DNA from: Pseudovibrio sp. Alg231-02
Lineage (GTDB): Bacteria > Pseudomonadota > Alphaproteobacteria > Rhizobiales > Stappiaceae
Length of the DNA stretch: 64,000 bases
NCBI RefSeq assembly: GCF_900143565.1
Contig: NZ_FREX01000005.1
Location: forward strand, 1 to 64,000
Reading direction: 5' to 3'
The translations under genes and the position numbers were made by a program. How positions within the stretch are numbered: the stretch's first letter is position 1; each line of letters starts with the position of its first letter. The notes beneath the pieces were generated by a model. That model saw only the letters and a list, made by a program, of their open reading frames with translations. It made no database searches and was not told the DNA's origin. This document shows, one piece after another, positions 1-7,714 of this stretch.

Positions 1-197
1 CATCTCATGGCGATAAATCTTTCCCCCATAGGGCTCATAGGGTATTAGCAGTCGTTTCCAACTGTTGTCCCCTACCACAAGGTAGCTTCCCACGCGTTAC
101 TCACCCGTCTGCCACTAATCCCGAAGGATCCGTTCGACTTGCATGTGTTAGGCCTGCCGCCAGCGTTCGTTCTGAGCCAGGATCAAACTCTCAGGTT
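1..197 (-). rRNA. rrs: 16S ribosomal RNA, 5' end (partial)
   Basis: The reverse strand carries the universal 5' segment of bacterial 16S rRNA: the 27F primer region (AGAGTTTGATCCTGGCTCAG) lies close to the right end, followed by the conserved stretch that runs through the 'TGGCGGCAGGCCTAACACATG' type motif and 'GTGAGTAACGCGTGGGAA'. The gene runs off the left edge of the window. The mature 5' end is placed near 197 by analogy with other 16S genes; the precise base is inferred. The sequence has an alphaproteobacterial look. Confidence 0.97.
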
Positions 198-551
198 CTA
201 CTGAATATTAATCCCAACTTAAATCACGTTTCTGTACTCAAATCTAACCGACCATAAATGGCCAATTAATAGACGAGGAACACGCAAATAATTAAGACCG
301 AAGCCTCAATCTTTGGTGTTCTGAAAAACGTAAACTAAGTCAGCTATTCCGTAACAGTGGCTTGTTACCAAACCACTCGCGAATAACCGCCGTCCACGTT
401 TCTCTTTCTTCTTCCGTATTCAATTGTCAATGAACGGAGACTTTCGCCTCAATATCCAGACTTACAAGACCTCTTAAAAACCCCGTAAATCCTTCTGTTT
501 TTGTGCCTCCGAACCGGCGCCTCAGTGGCCCGCCCCGGTGGCGTGAAGCGG
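198..551 (-). promoter_or_regulatory. rrn transcript leader (5' external spacer)
   Basis: This is the roughly 350-base transcribed leader between the rrn promoter and the 16S 5' end. On the minus strand it contains a segment around 400-440 reading TTGACAATTGAATACGG followed by AAGAAAGAGAAACGTGGAC, a type of sequence that I recall from alphaproteobacterial 16S leaders, where antitermination (boxA-like) and RNase III signals sit. No open reading frame or tRNA is visible in it. Exact processing sites cannot be assigned by eye. Confidence 0.6.
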
Positions 552-580
552 GTTATAGGGATACCAGACCGACCCGTCAA
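552..580 (-). promoter_or_regulatory. rrn operon sigma-70 promoter
   Basis: On the minus strand a -35 box TTGACG (575-580) is separated by exactly 17 bases from a -10 box TATAAC (552-557), so transcription should start near 545. Upstream (higher coordinates, about 585-780) the DNA is very AT-rich with A/C on the plus strand, as expected of an UP-element region. The position, about 350 bases before the 16S 5' end, fits the main rRNA promoter. Confidence 0.8.
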
Positions 581-1100
581 CACGCAAACTCCAAAAAAAC
601 AAAACAATCGGGCAAAAACTAAAATTCAAACAATTCAATAACTTCATATATCAACACATACACCACCACCAGACACCCAAAAACCCCAGAAACAAGCCAA
701 TAACAACCAGCCAAAACACCAAAAATTAACAAAAACAAAATTTGCACAAACGGGGATATCCAACTTTTTCAAACGAAACCCACACCCCCAACACACCCAA
801 ACCACCGCAAACGTCCCTCTGATACTTCAGCGAGTCGCTCAACCGCTGCAAACCGCCCTTCACCGAGTTTGCGTTCTTATGCGTTAGTCTGCGTTATTTC
901 GGTGTGAGACGCGCGATCTTGCGTTCCTATGTCCGCAAACACGGCAAAAGCCCGATCCAGCCGCCCGCGCCCACAGCTCCAACCGATCCCAACTTATGCC
1001 CCTCACCGTCAGGCCCGAGCCAGCCAGCCCAAACTCGACTTATGCCCGCCTCACCAAATCCTACCGCAAACCATGACAGCCTGTCCCAGCTAGACCAGCC
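581..1100. other. Non-coding region upstream of the rrn promoter
   Basis: No convincing gene. From about 585 to 780 the plus strand is almost free of G (A/C-rich), consistent with an UP element and flanking bent DNA. At 871, 881, 891 and 921 a GCGTT motif recurs in exact 10-base register. A proline-rich open frame at 904-1149 has no Shine-Dalgarno sequence and no plausible domain, and I do not call it a gene. Confidence 0.5.
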
Positions 1101-1466
1101 TCACCGCCCCGGCAGGTCCACGGTTACCGTCTCACCGCCATATCCATGAAAACTGTCTCTTGCACGAACAACCACCCGCGACATCCCTTCTGGAATCTGC
1201 ACACCGCTTAAAGACCGCGTGAACGGCTGCTCCTCCACATGCGGATGGGCCAGCACCCGCACGGCCAGCACCTTGCCGTCTTCAGAAAGCACCTCCCACG
1301 CATCTGCATAATGGTCCCACCCTTCATCGCTGTGGCGCACACTCACCTCAAACCGATAGGAGCCTTCCGCCTGCGGGGTCACATTCACGTTGACCACATC
1401 AGCCTCCCCCGCCAAAACCGGGGTCACCAACAAACTGAGGAATAGTCCAGAAACAAAAGCACGCAT
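1101..1466 (-). CDS. Small secreted hypothetical protein
   Basis: A 121-residue protein that starts MRAFVSGLFLSLLVTPVLAG, a clear Sec signal peptide with a cleavage site near residue 19. The mature part is a single small domain rich in beta-strand patterns (SYRFEVSVRHSDEGWDHYAD, then VVVRARDSFHGYGGETVTVD). I chose the ATG at 1466 because GGAGG ends five bases before it; an in-frame ATG four codons upstream has no such site. Its 5' end abuts a degenerate copy of the R1 repeat. I do not recognise the family; a periplasmic location is inferred from the signal peptide. Confidence 0.75.
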   Translation of the reverse strand: MRAFVSGLFLSLLVTPVLAGEADVVNVNVTPQAEGSYRFEVSVRHSDEGWDHYADAWEVLSEDGKVLAVRVLAHPHVEEQPFTRSLSGVQIPEGMSRVVVRARDSFHGYGGETVTVDLPGR

Positions 1467-1478
1467 AAAAGCCTCCAT

Positions 1479-1575
1479 AAGAGCGTGATCCGTTTGATCC
1501 TATGCAATCAAACCCAATAAAACCGCTCCACCAAATATGTGAGAGCACAATGCGTGACCGTAAAGAGACGCATCA
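1479..1575. repeat. R1 intergenic repeat, degenerate copy
   Basis: About 95 bases match the two better copies at 13181-13284 and 18388-18491 (shared words AGAGCG, CCGTTTGAT, AATCAAAC, CGCTCCACCAAA, GAGAGCACAATGCGTGA). The internal hairpin is kept as GTTTGAT / ATCAAAC with an eight-base loop, but the right terminal part has decayed. Confidence 0.6.
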
Positions 1576-1664
1576 AACTCCAGGTTAGCTGAAAGGCTAG
1601 CGCACCAACCCCGCCCCGCAACCCACAAAACATCAAAATGTCTTGAGCAAACCAGCCGCTCCAC

Positions 1665-3041
1665 TCACTCATGCATATAGATGGAAGATTTCGGCATGGA
1701 GAGGAACACAACCAGATTGGCAAGCACACCAATCACCAGTCCGGGCAGATCAAAAGGCGAGTCGAGCCCGCTTTGCCACAACACCGTCGCAACAACACCC
1801 GTCACCGCCCCGGCCAAAAACGCAGGTGTTCCACGGCGAGCGCCATAGATCGCCGCAACCAGCGGCACCAGCACAATCGGCGCCCAATAATTGTAGGCGT
1901 AAATCAGAATATCCAGAATGCTCTCTATAGAGACGGCAAACACAATAGAAAGCAGCCCCACAACCAGCGTCACCAGCTTGGCGATGAACAGCAGGTCCTC
2001 TTCCCGCATCTCTTTGCGCCGCAAAGGCCGCAACACATCATTCACAAACGCAATACTGGCGGAATTGAGATAGGAATCTGCCGAGGACATCACAATCGCA
2101 ATCACACCGGAAAACACCAGCCCCTTCAGCACAGGCGGCATAACGCTCACAATCACAAAGGCCATGGCATTATTAGGGTTCAGGTCCGGGTCCAGCGCAA
2201 AGGCCACCAAACCAATGGCTCCGGTGATTGCAAAGAAGAGAAAAGAGAACAGCCCGGAATAGAGTGTACCGCGCGCCGCAGCAGACGCGGTCTTCCCCGC
2301 CAGCAAGCGCTGCATATAAGGAGGCACCAAAGTCTCCCCAAACATAAAGACAAGAATAAGCCCGATCAGCCCCATCCAGCCAAAGTCCGGCCCGGGCAGG
2401 CTTAGATGATCTGGCGGCACCGCCGCAAACAGCGCATCAACACCGCCAATTTGATAAATGCCAAAGCCCAGCACCAGCGGCATGCCAATCGCAAGAATAA
2501 CGAATTGCACCACATCGGTGTAAACCACAGCCCGCATACCGCCCAGCGTCGTATAAAGAATAACAATGCCGCAGCCGATCCCGATGCCCCAGAACCGGTC
2601 CAACCCAAAAAACACGTTGAAGATGACGCCAATCGCCCCAACCTGCGCGCCCACAATACCGCAGCACAACAATAAACCGCAGACACCCGTGGTCAGTCTG
2701 GCCAGCTTGCCATAGGCCTTGCCCATAACATCCCCAACAGACACCGCATCAGGAAACGCCTTCATCTTGGGTGCAATCAGCGTGGCAACCGCAATTTCCT
2801 TACAGCTGAAGCCCCACAGCGCCACAATGTTGGCAACGCCATATAAAAACACCTTCTCTGCATTGCCGGTAGAAAAGCCCCCGCCGATAAAAGAGGCGGA
2901 CATGGTGGCGAAGATAACAAGAGCCCCAAACTCACGCCCCGCCGTCGCATAATCCTTCAGCCCCCGCTGAATCCGACCACCCCACAACCCCACCACAAGT
3001 ATGCCAACCAAATAGCCAGCCACGATAATCATGTCGATCAT
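1665..3041 (-). CDS. Sodium:solute symporter family (SSS) transporter
   Basis: A 458-residue, highly hydrophobic protein with about twelve to thirteen membrane segments spread over its whole length. It has the layout of the SSS/SLC5 family: an N-terminal helix, then a glycine-rich unwound segment (ATMSASFIGGGFSTGNAEK, about residues 46-64), a conserved LYTTLGGMRAVVYTDVVQF stretch near 164-182 that resembles the family signature, and a late EDLLFIAKLVT segment. The substrate cannot be read; relatives carry sugars, amino acids, proline or organic acids with sodium. It stands alone with no operon partner. It is a little shorter than the usual 500-550 residues. Family call secure, substrate unknown. 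Confidence 0.88.
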   Translation of the reverse strand: MIDMIIVAGYLVGILVVGLWGGRIQRGLKDYATAGREFGALVIFATMSASFIGGGFSTGNAEKVFLYGVANIVALWGFSCKEIAVATLIAPKMKAFPDAVSVGDVMGKAYGKLARLTTGVCGLLLCCGIVGAQVGAIGVIFNVFFGLDRFWGIGIGCGIVILYTTLGGMRAVVYTDVVQFVILAIGMPLVLGFGIYQIGGVDALFAAVPPDHLSLPGPDFGWMGLIGLILVFMFGETLVPPYMQRLLAGKTASAAARGTLYSGLFSFLFFAITGAIGLVAFALDPDLNPNNAMAFVIVSVMPPVLKGLVFSGVIAIVMSSADSYLNSASIAFVNDVLRPLRRKEMREEDLLFIAKLVTLVVGLLSIVFAVSIESILDILIYAYNYWAPIVLVPLVAAIYGARRGTPAFLAGAVTGVVATVLWQSGLDSPFDLPGLVIGVLANLVVFLSMPKSSIYMHE

Positions 3042-3505
3042 CAGCAGGGGTTCCTTTTAGACAACAACAAACGCAAGCGCGCCGTACCTCTATCAGGAAG
3101 ACATTACACGACAGTGAGACAGACCATTAAAAGGCGGGGCTTGGGAGATGGGGATAACGACGCATTACTCATTAAAAATGCAAGAGAAACCTAAGCTCTC
3201 GAACACAGCAGTAACGCATTACCAAGTTTACATCTCAAGCATTCACACAAACTCTGGGCACTTCCCAATAAAGTTATGTTTTAGCTCATAAAATACTATC
3301 TAACTTGCTACTTAGAGCAGAAATTACAAGGCACAGACATTCTTATGAATGTCTGTGCCAACCAAAATATTAAGTACACATATCCTTATTAGAGTTTCCA
3401 AAAGGAACAGTACTATAGAGATTACCTGAACAGGTGAAATCGTCTGATAGATGCCAGAAAATCTACGCATAACACGGCCTGTTATTCTGCTCACAATCTA
3501 TCAGC
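3042..3505. other. Intergenic region with a perfect 13-bp hairpin
   Basis: A 460-base stretch between the symporter and the accessory patch. No gene is supported. The main element is the inverted repeat at 3330-3359. The right half is noticeably AT-rich, which marks the start of the low-GC patch. Confidence 0.5.
3330..3359. terminator. Perfect inverted repeat, possible terminator of the HNH/ATPase operon
   Basis: The 13-base arm GGCACAGACATTC and its exact complement GAATGTCTGTGCC flank a four-base loop (TTAT). It lies about 150 bases downstream of the HNH gene on the minus strand. There is no T-run on either side, so Rho-independent termination is uncertain; it could also be a protein-binding palindrome or a mobile-element scar. 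Confidence 0.4.
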
Positions 3506-4168
3506 TCAGCCCACAACCTCATCTTCTAGTCGTTTTTTCAAATCAAGTAATTTTCTATCATCTTGGAGCTGCCAATACCAAAAAGCAGAGTATTCATAAT
3601 TTGGATCTGCCATTTCAAGAATTGCCGCTAAAGCATCCTTTCGCTCATTAGGAGTGCTGCGTTGGCTAACCGCTTTATTTCGATGCTCCATGTAAATTGC
3701 GAACTTATCCCAAATATCATCAAGCATATTTTCATTATGTATTTGACGAACCCCAGTATCTTTTAAATTATAACAATCCTCCAATAATTTTGCTGTATTA
3801 TTAGATTTATCGCAATTAAGCATATCAACAACTTTAACTTTACCTTTTAAAGTATTAGGCGGCTCTAATCTGATTGCTTGCTGAACATCCGTATTAGTAT
3901 CACTACAATCAAGTAGATTTGTGTGTTTAGTGGACTTTATTTTATTGCAATGAGAACAACCCAAAAAAAGATTAGTCCAGGTATGTATGAGATTTTTGTT
4001 TTTGGCTTGCGGTTCAAAATGCTCAACCTCAGGACTGGCAATCAGCTGCTCACATAAATAGCATTTTCTATAAAAAATCTTATTTATCTCATTAACCACT
4101 TCAGGGTGACCATATTTTTTCCCTTTTAATTGCTCAGGAAGCTCTTGAGGTCGTTTAACATTAAACAT
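3506..4168 (-). CDS. HNH endonuclease, PtuB-like (Septu-type defence)
   Basis: A 220-residue protein with an HNH nuclease core in its first 80 residues: a zinc-knuckle pair CYLC (36-39) and CSHC (71-74), the catalytic EH of PEVEHFEP (49-50), and NLFLGCSHCNKIKS, the NxxxxC..CN..K arrangement of HNH nucleases paired with ATPases in Septu (PtuB) and in some retrons. The rest is helical. Its ATG follows the stop of the ATPase gene directly, with GGAGG inside the end of that gene, so translation is coupled and the two proteins are expected to form a complex. Known Septu pairs restrict phage, probably by nucleic-acid cleavage. The region is AT-rich compared with neighbours, which suggests transfer. 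Function in this organism is inferred. Confidence 0.8.
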   Translation of the reverse strand: MFNVKRPQELPEQLKGKKYGHPEVVNEINKIFYRKCYLCEQLIASPEVEHFEPQAKNKNLIHTWTNLFLGCSHCNKIKSTKHTNLLDCSDTNTDVQQAIRLEPPNTLKGKVKVVDMLNCDKSNNTAKLLEDCYNLKDTGVRQIHNENMLDDIWDKFAIYMEHRNKAVSQRSTPNERKDALAAILEMADPNYEYSAFWYWQLQDDRKLLDLKKRLEDEVVG

Positions 4169-5401
4169 TCAGCCCTCCGAATCCAGAAGGGCATTCTCAC
4201 CTTTTAGAAGGAAAGCTCTTGATCTCTTATCAAGATTGCTCTCAGCACTTTTCAAAATGCTAGTAACTTCCTTAAGGCGCTCAAAATCAATCGACTCCGA
4301 GTTTAAGATCGAGGTTAGTTCTTCAACTAAATCGACCAAACGGTTAGATATCGATGGAACTTGGAGCAACCCCTGTAGAATAGCAGAGTACGAGTACAAT
4401 GATAAATCTTCAGAAATCAGCTCCTTACTACTAAGATCATATATTACAGCATTTTGCATAGACATAATCACGAATGGAGAGTGTGTCGTGACTATGAATT
4501 GTACATTGGGGAATGACGTAGTCAGAAAAGGAAGGATAAGCCGTTGTAATGAAACGTGCAAATGAACATCAATTTCATCGATGAACACTACTCCACTTAG
4601 TTCACCTGGAGCAATCTCAAAATATTCTGAGTGTAGTAGCAACTCTAGATAAATCTTGAAGATGCTTTGGTATCCAGAAGACAAATTCTGAAATGTGAAA
4701 TCAGGTTTCCCATTTTGCGAAATTGAAAAACTCAGATGGTTTTTGTCAAATGTAAGATCGGTGGTTTCATCTTCAAACAAAATCCGAAGTTTCTCTATGA
4801 AATCTTCAAACCACAGTTCGAGCTTCTCAGCTACTATATCTTTATCTCCATTTTCTTTGCCAAGAGCTATTCGAGTCCTCATGTTAACAAGGTGCTGTTC
4901 GAGAGTGGCGCTATGTTGCGCGTGTCGAGCTAGACTTCTTGCATTCTCCTTTTGCGTATCCACTCCGGTTGCACTTGAGGTTTGCGCAATCTCAGCCTTC
5001 CGATCTGCAGTCAAATAGAGTAAAATCGCTGTCCTTTCATCCAGCCTATCAGCAAAATCCAGTGGATCAGCGATCTCTATAAGAACAGCACTCTCAAGAT
5101 CGGCCAATTCTCTATGAAAGCTTTTGATTGATGCTAAGACACGATTGTACTGCTGTGTCCCTTTTTTTAAACTTGGCAACGCCTTTTCCAGGCGCATCAG
5201 CTCGTTGTAAACTTCTTCCTCGCGATTGTGTTGCTTCTGACGAATGCGTTTATCAAGTCTCTGGTAGAGCTCTGTTAGCAGGCATGTCTTTCCAGTCCCA
5301 TTACTCCCTGTAATCAGAAGATTTTTGCCATACAGTTTTATCTCTATGTCAGTATGTGTGTTCGGTATCGTTCCACTTATGCGATCGATATAACTAGTCA
5401 C
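4169..5401 (-). CDS. AAA/ABC-type ATPase, PtuA-like (Septu-type defence)
   Basis: A 410-residue ATPase of the SMC/OLD/ABC-like class. Visible are a Walker A GSNGTGKT (32-39), a coiled-coil insertion (about 50-105 and 135-215), an ABC signature LSSGYQS (240-246), Walker B VVFIDEID (271-278) and a switch histidine in TTHSPF (305-310). This architecture with an adjacent HNH gene matches PtuA of Septu. The start codon is GTG at 5401 and overlaps the end of a 99-codon upstream frame by eight bases. It is shorter than many PtuA proteins. It could alternatively belong to another ATPase-HNH defence pair without a retron; I see no reverse transcriptase or msr/msd nearby. Confidence 0.8.
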   Translation of the reverse strand: MTSYIDRISGTIPNTHTDIEIKLYGKNLLITGSNGTGKTCLLTELYQRLDKRIRQKQHNREEEVYNELMRLEKALPSLKKGTQQYNRVLASIKSFHRELADLESAVLIEIADPLDFADRLDERTAILLYLTADRKAEIAQTSSATGVDTQKENARSLARHAQHSATLEQHLVNMRTRIALGKENGDKDIVAEKLELWFEDFIEKLRILFEDETTDLTFDKNHLSFSISQNGKPDFTFQNLSSGYQSIFKIYLELLLHSEYFEIAPGELSGVVFIDEIDVHLHVSLQRLILPFLTTSFPNVQFIVTTHSPFVIMSMQNAVIYDLSSKELISEDLSLYSYSAILQGLLQVPSISNRLVDLVEELTSILNSESIDFERLKEVTSILKSAESNLDKRSRAFLLKGENALLDSEG

Positions 5402-5693
5402 GAAAATTCCAATCAGTTTTGCTCTGTTTCAAAAATGAACCTTTGAACATAGCTTTCATAACGTACCACTCAAAATCAACAACTACTGATTGAAGTTCAA
5501 CTTTAAAGTAATTTACAGAGGAATATTCGACCATTTTAACCAGGTGCCGAGATTGCTTAGCCCTAAGCAGGTTTAATACAACAAACAAACTTGTTCTCCG
5601 AACAAAACCGTTTGTAAGTGGTAATAAACTACCACAAGAAACTGCTATGATGGCCACGAAGTAAGGCGCTTTCCAATCTGTTGGAATGTACAA
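5394..5693 (-). CDS. Small hypothetical protein upstream of the ATPase
   Basis: A 99-residue frame that starts MYIPTDWKAPYFVAIIAV and holds one possible membrane segment (about residues 11-28), then a basic, hydrophobic C-terminal half. Its last eight bases overlap the GTG of the ATPase gene, the arrangement expected of an operon partner. There is no strong Shine-Dalgarno sequence and I recognise no family, so it may be a chance frame. If real it could be a third component of the defence locus. Confidence 0.35.
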   Translation of the reverse strand: MYIPTDWKAPYFVAIIAVSCGSLLPLTNGFVRRTSLFVVLNLLRAKQSRHLVKMVEYSSVNYFKVELQSVVVDFEWYVMKAMFKGSFLKQSKTDWNFRD

Positions 5694-5708
5694 ATGACGG
5701 CGCGCTTA

Positions 5709-5880
5709 TCAGGCAAGCATGCCGTCTGGTGAGTGACCGCATTTTGTGGGTACGATCAACACCTGATCCCGAATGGCTGGCTCGAGTTCATCAAACCAGC
5801 CGAACAGGGAACCAGATTAAGTCATCCGGGCATCAAACCAGTCCAGCAACAATTCCGGGTTTTCAGAAAAGTATTTGCAG
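5709..5880 (-). pseudogene. Possible degraded coding remnants
   Basis: On the minus strand two short stop-bounded peptides look protein-like: one at about 5817-5880 reads KYFSENPELLLDWFDARMT, and one at about 5709-5814 contains FGWFDELEPAIRDQVLIVP. Both lack starts and are separated by a stop. The D/G-W-F-D motif occurs in both. This suggests the tail of a lost gene at the edge of the accessory patch, but the stretch is short and the case is weak. Confidence 0.2.
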
Positions 5881-5905
5881 GTAGCTAAGCCACAACACCG
5901 CCATC

Positions 5906-6328
5906 TCACACAGCTACCGGGACCGCCTCAACATCATACTTGTTCGGTCCCTTAGTCCCCGCTGCAAAACCAACATTCGCCAGTCCGCCCATTGCCACGA
6001 ATGCAAACACAAGACTGACAACAAGTGAGGCACCATATTCCGGGAGTGTTGGGAGGACGGCGAAGTAGATGGACGGAACAAGGAAATAGAGAACAAACCA
6101 CCAGCCGGATTTTCCCATGTCGTGCAAACGCCTGATCATCAGTGAAAACTGGATATAGTAAAGGGCAATGGACATGAGAATTGCCATGGTCCTTGGGACG
6201 GGGTGAGAAGCGATCGGGAACACTTCAATCATGAACACCAGACCACACATAAACAGGCCAATCCAGAACAGGTTAAACAACCAAAACTTCGCTCTGCCCA
6301 ACCTGCCTTTAATCCCAAGATAGAACAT
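5906..6328 (-). CDS. DUF805 family membrane protein
   Basis: A 140-residue protein with the DUF805 (YhaH-like) pattern: the N-terminal motif GIKGRLGRAKFWLF (5-18), four membrane segments, an RRLHDMGKSGWW motif (about 66-77) and the C-terminal GTKGPNKYD (about 124-132). These are the family's diagnostic motifs. The function is unknown; it is an inner-membrane protein. The ATG at 6328 has a weak GGTGGTGGG upstream. A different-frame ORF overlaps its first 100 bases and could be translationally coupled. Confidence 0.85.
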   Translation of the reverse strand: MFYLGIKGRLGRAKFWLFNLFWIGLFMCGLVFMIEVFPIASHPVPRTMAILMSIALYYIQFSLMIRRLHDMGKSGWWFVLYFLVPSIYFAVLPTLPEYGASLVVSLVFAFVAMGGLANVGFAAGTKGPNKYDVEAVPVAV

Positions 6329-6564
6329 CCCACCACCATATTGCTCATGTGCGCTGAAGTCGGTCTGGCAACTCTAAAGCGCCCCAACTCATCGCAATAT
6401 TCCCAAAATATTGAGGGTCCAGATAACAAACCTGTTTCTGATGCAAAACCGATTGCAGGTGGTAAGAAGCAAACCGTCGCAACTATCATGAGGGTGCGGG
6501 CTGCGAAACGCATTTTTGCTCGTGATAACTGAGACTTCAAAAACCTCCTGAACGCCATAGGCAT
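6229..6564 (-). CDS. Possible small membrane protein overlapping the DUF805 gene
   Basis: A 111-residue frame with a basic N-terminus and one hydrophobic segment (TLMIVATVCFLPPAIGFASE, about 24-43), resembling a signal anchor. Its last third overlaps the DUF805 gene in another frame and is cysteine-rich and less protein-like. The N-terminal two thirds are unexplained otherwise. It may be a real short gene, or an N-terminal piece separated from DUF805 by a frameshift. Confidence 0.3.
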   Translation of the reverse strand: MPMAFRRFLKSQLSRAKMRFAARTLMIVATVCFLPPAIGFASETGLLSGPSIFWEYCDELGRFRVARPTSAHMSNMVVGCSILGLKAGWAERSFGCLTCSGLACLCVVWCS

Positions 6565-6658
6565 CTACTAAATTATATAGGTGCCTGCAGTTGTATACTT
6601 GTCAAATACATCACATAGTATGCATGTCTAAAGCATTCATGCAGCAGGAGGCGAGCCG

Positions 6659-7714
6659 TTGAGTGAGGCAATTCAAACGGAACCGATCGTCGGCCTACCA
6701 AGAAACTCATTCTCACTAAATTCCATCCGGCGAAAAGACAGATTTGCGTTCTGGCGAGAGAGCTTAGCCTGTCTTTGCGAGGCAGAAATTCACCGCGGCG
6801 AGGATCAGCTCGATTTCTTTGGTGAGATCCAGTCAGTGCTGTTCGATTCCCTCATGCTCTCTCAGGTGACAGCACAGGCCCACATCGCCAACCGCACCAA
6901 TGCGGCCATGGCGCGAGATGGCGTAGATCATTATTTGCTGATGGTTCATGATGAGGGCGACGCCGAATTCTATACCGGGCAAAAGAGCGTCAACCTCAAC
7001 AAGGGTGACTGCATTTTTCTGGATTTCTCACAGGAAGGTGGCTCAATCTCGGGCAGTTACAGCAATCGCTCCATTCTGATTGCACGCGAGCAGCTTGCGC
7101 CCCTGCTGCACAGCCCCGATGACAGCAACTTAAAAACACTCCCGGCGGCCCATCCATTAAACGTGATTTTGCGCGAACACCTCTCGTCAGTCAGCGCCCA
7201 GACCAACAAGCTGAACATGCAGCAAGCCCAGCAACTCGTGCCCGCAACCATGGGGTTGATTGCAGCGTGCCTGAATGGAATGCCTCATGAAAGCGAGGCA
7301 GGGCAGGAAGGTGTCAATCTGGCCTTGATGACCCGCGCCCGCCGCATTATCGAGGCAAACCTGACCAACCCCAACCTGTCTCCGGACTATCTCGGCGGCG
7401 CTATAAACGTATCGCGCAGCAAACTCTACGAGTTGTTTCTGTCTTTCGGCGGCGTCAGCAAATACATCCGCGACAGGCGCATGAAGGCCGTCTTGCGCGC
7501 ACTGCTAGACCCGCGCAACGCCTACAGAGCAACCTATCAGGTGGCCTTGGACTTTGGCTTCATGAATGAAAGCAGCTTCAGCCGCATGTTCAAGCAATAC
7601 TTCGGCTTCTCCCCTCGCCAGGTGCGCTCAAAATCCTTTGAGATCACCGCAGCCGCTCAGGGAGAAATCAAGCAAGGCCGACAATACGAAGACTGGATCC
7701 TGAACCTCAGCTAG
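6659..7714 (+). CDS. AraC family transcriptional regulator
   Basis: A 351-residue regulator. The first 200 residues form an AraC-binding-like domain; the last 110 hold the two helix-turn-helix motifs of the AraC/XylS family (LGGAINVSRSKLYELF, then YQVALDFGFMNESSFSRMFKQYFGFSPRQVR). The start is TTG at 6659, chosen because AGGAGG stands seven bases upstream. Its stop codon lies in a CTAG that also contains the stop of the convergent DASS permease, so the two genes overlap by four bases. The inducer and targets are unknown; the permease is one candidate target. Confidence 0.88.
   Translation: MSEAIQTEPIVGLPRNSFSLNSIRRKDRFAFWRESLACLCEAEIHRGEDQLDFFGEIQSVLFDSLMLSQVTAQAHIANRTNAAMARDGVDHYLLMVHDEGDAEFYTGQKSVNLNKGDCIFLDFSQEGGSISGSYSNRSILIAREQLAPLLHSPDDSNLKTLPAAHPLNVILREHLSSVSAQTNKLNMQQAQQLVPATMGLIAACLNGMPHESEAGQEGVNLALMTRARRIIEANLTNPNLSPDYLGGAINVSRSKLYELFLSFGGVSKYIRDRRMKAVLRALLDPRNAYRATYQVALDFGFMNESSFSRMFKQYFGFSPRQVRSKSFEITAAAQGEIKQGRQYEDWILNLS

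Noticed and set aside
904-1149. 81-codon proline-rich frame on the plus strand
   Set aside because: No ribosome site, low-complexity composition, overlaps the end of a better-supported gene, and explained by C-rich DNA.
3506-5401. Retron (reverse transcriptase plus ATPase/HNH effector)
   Set aside because: The ATPase/HNH pair resembles retron effectors too, but no reverse transcriptase frame or msr/msd-like structure is within reach.
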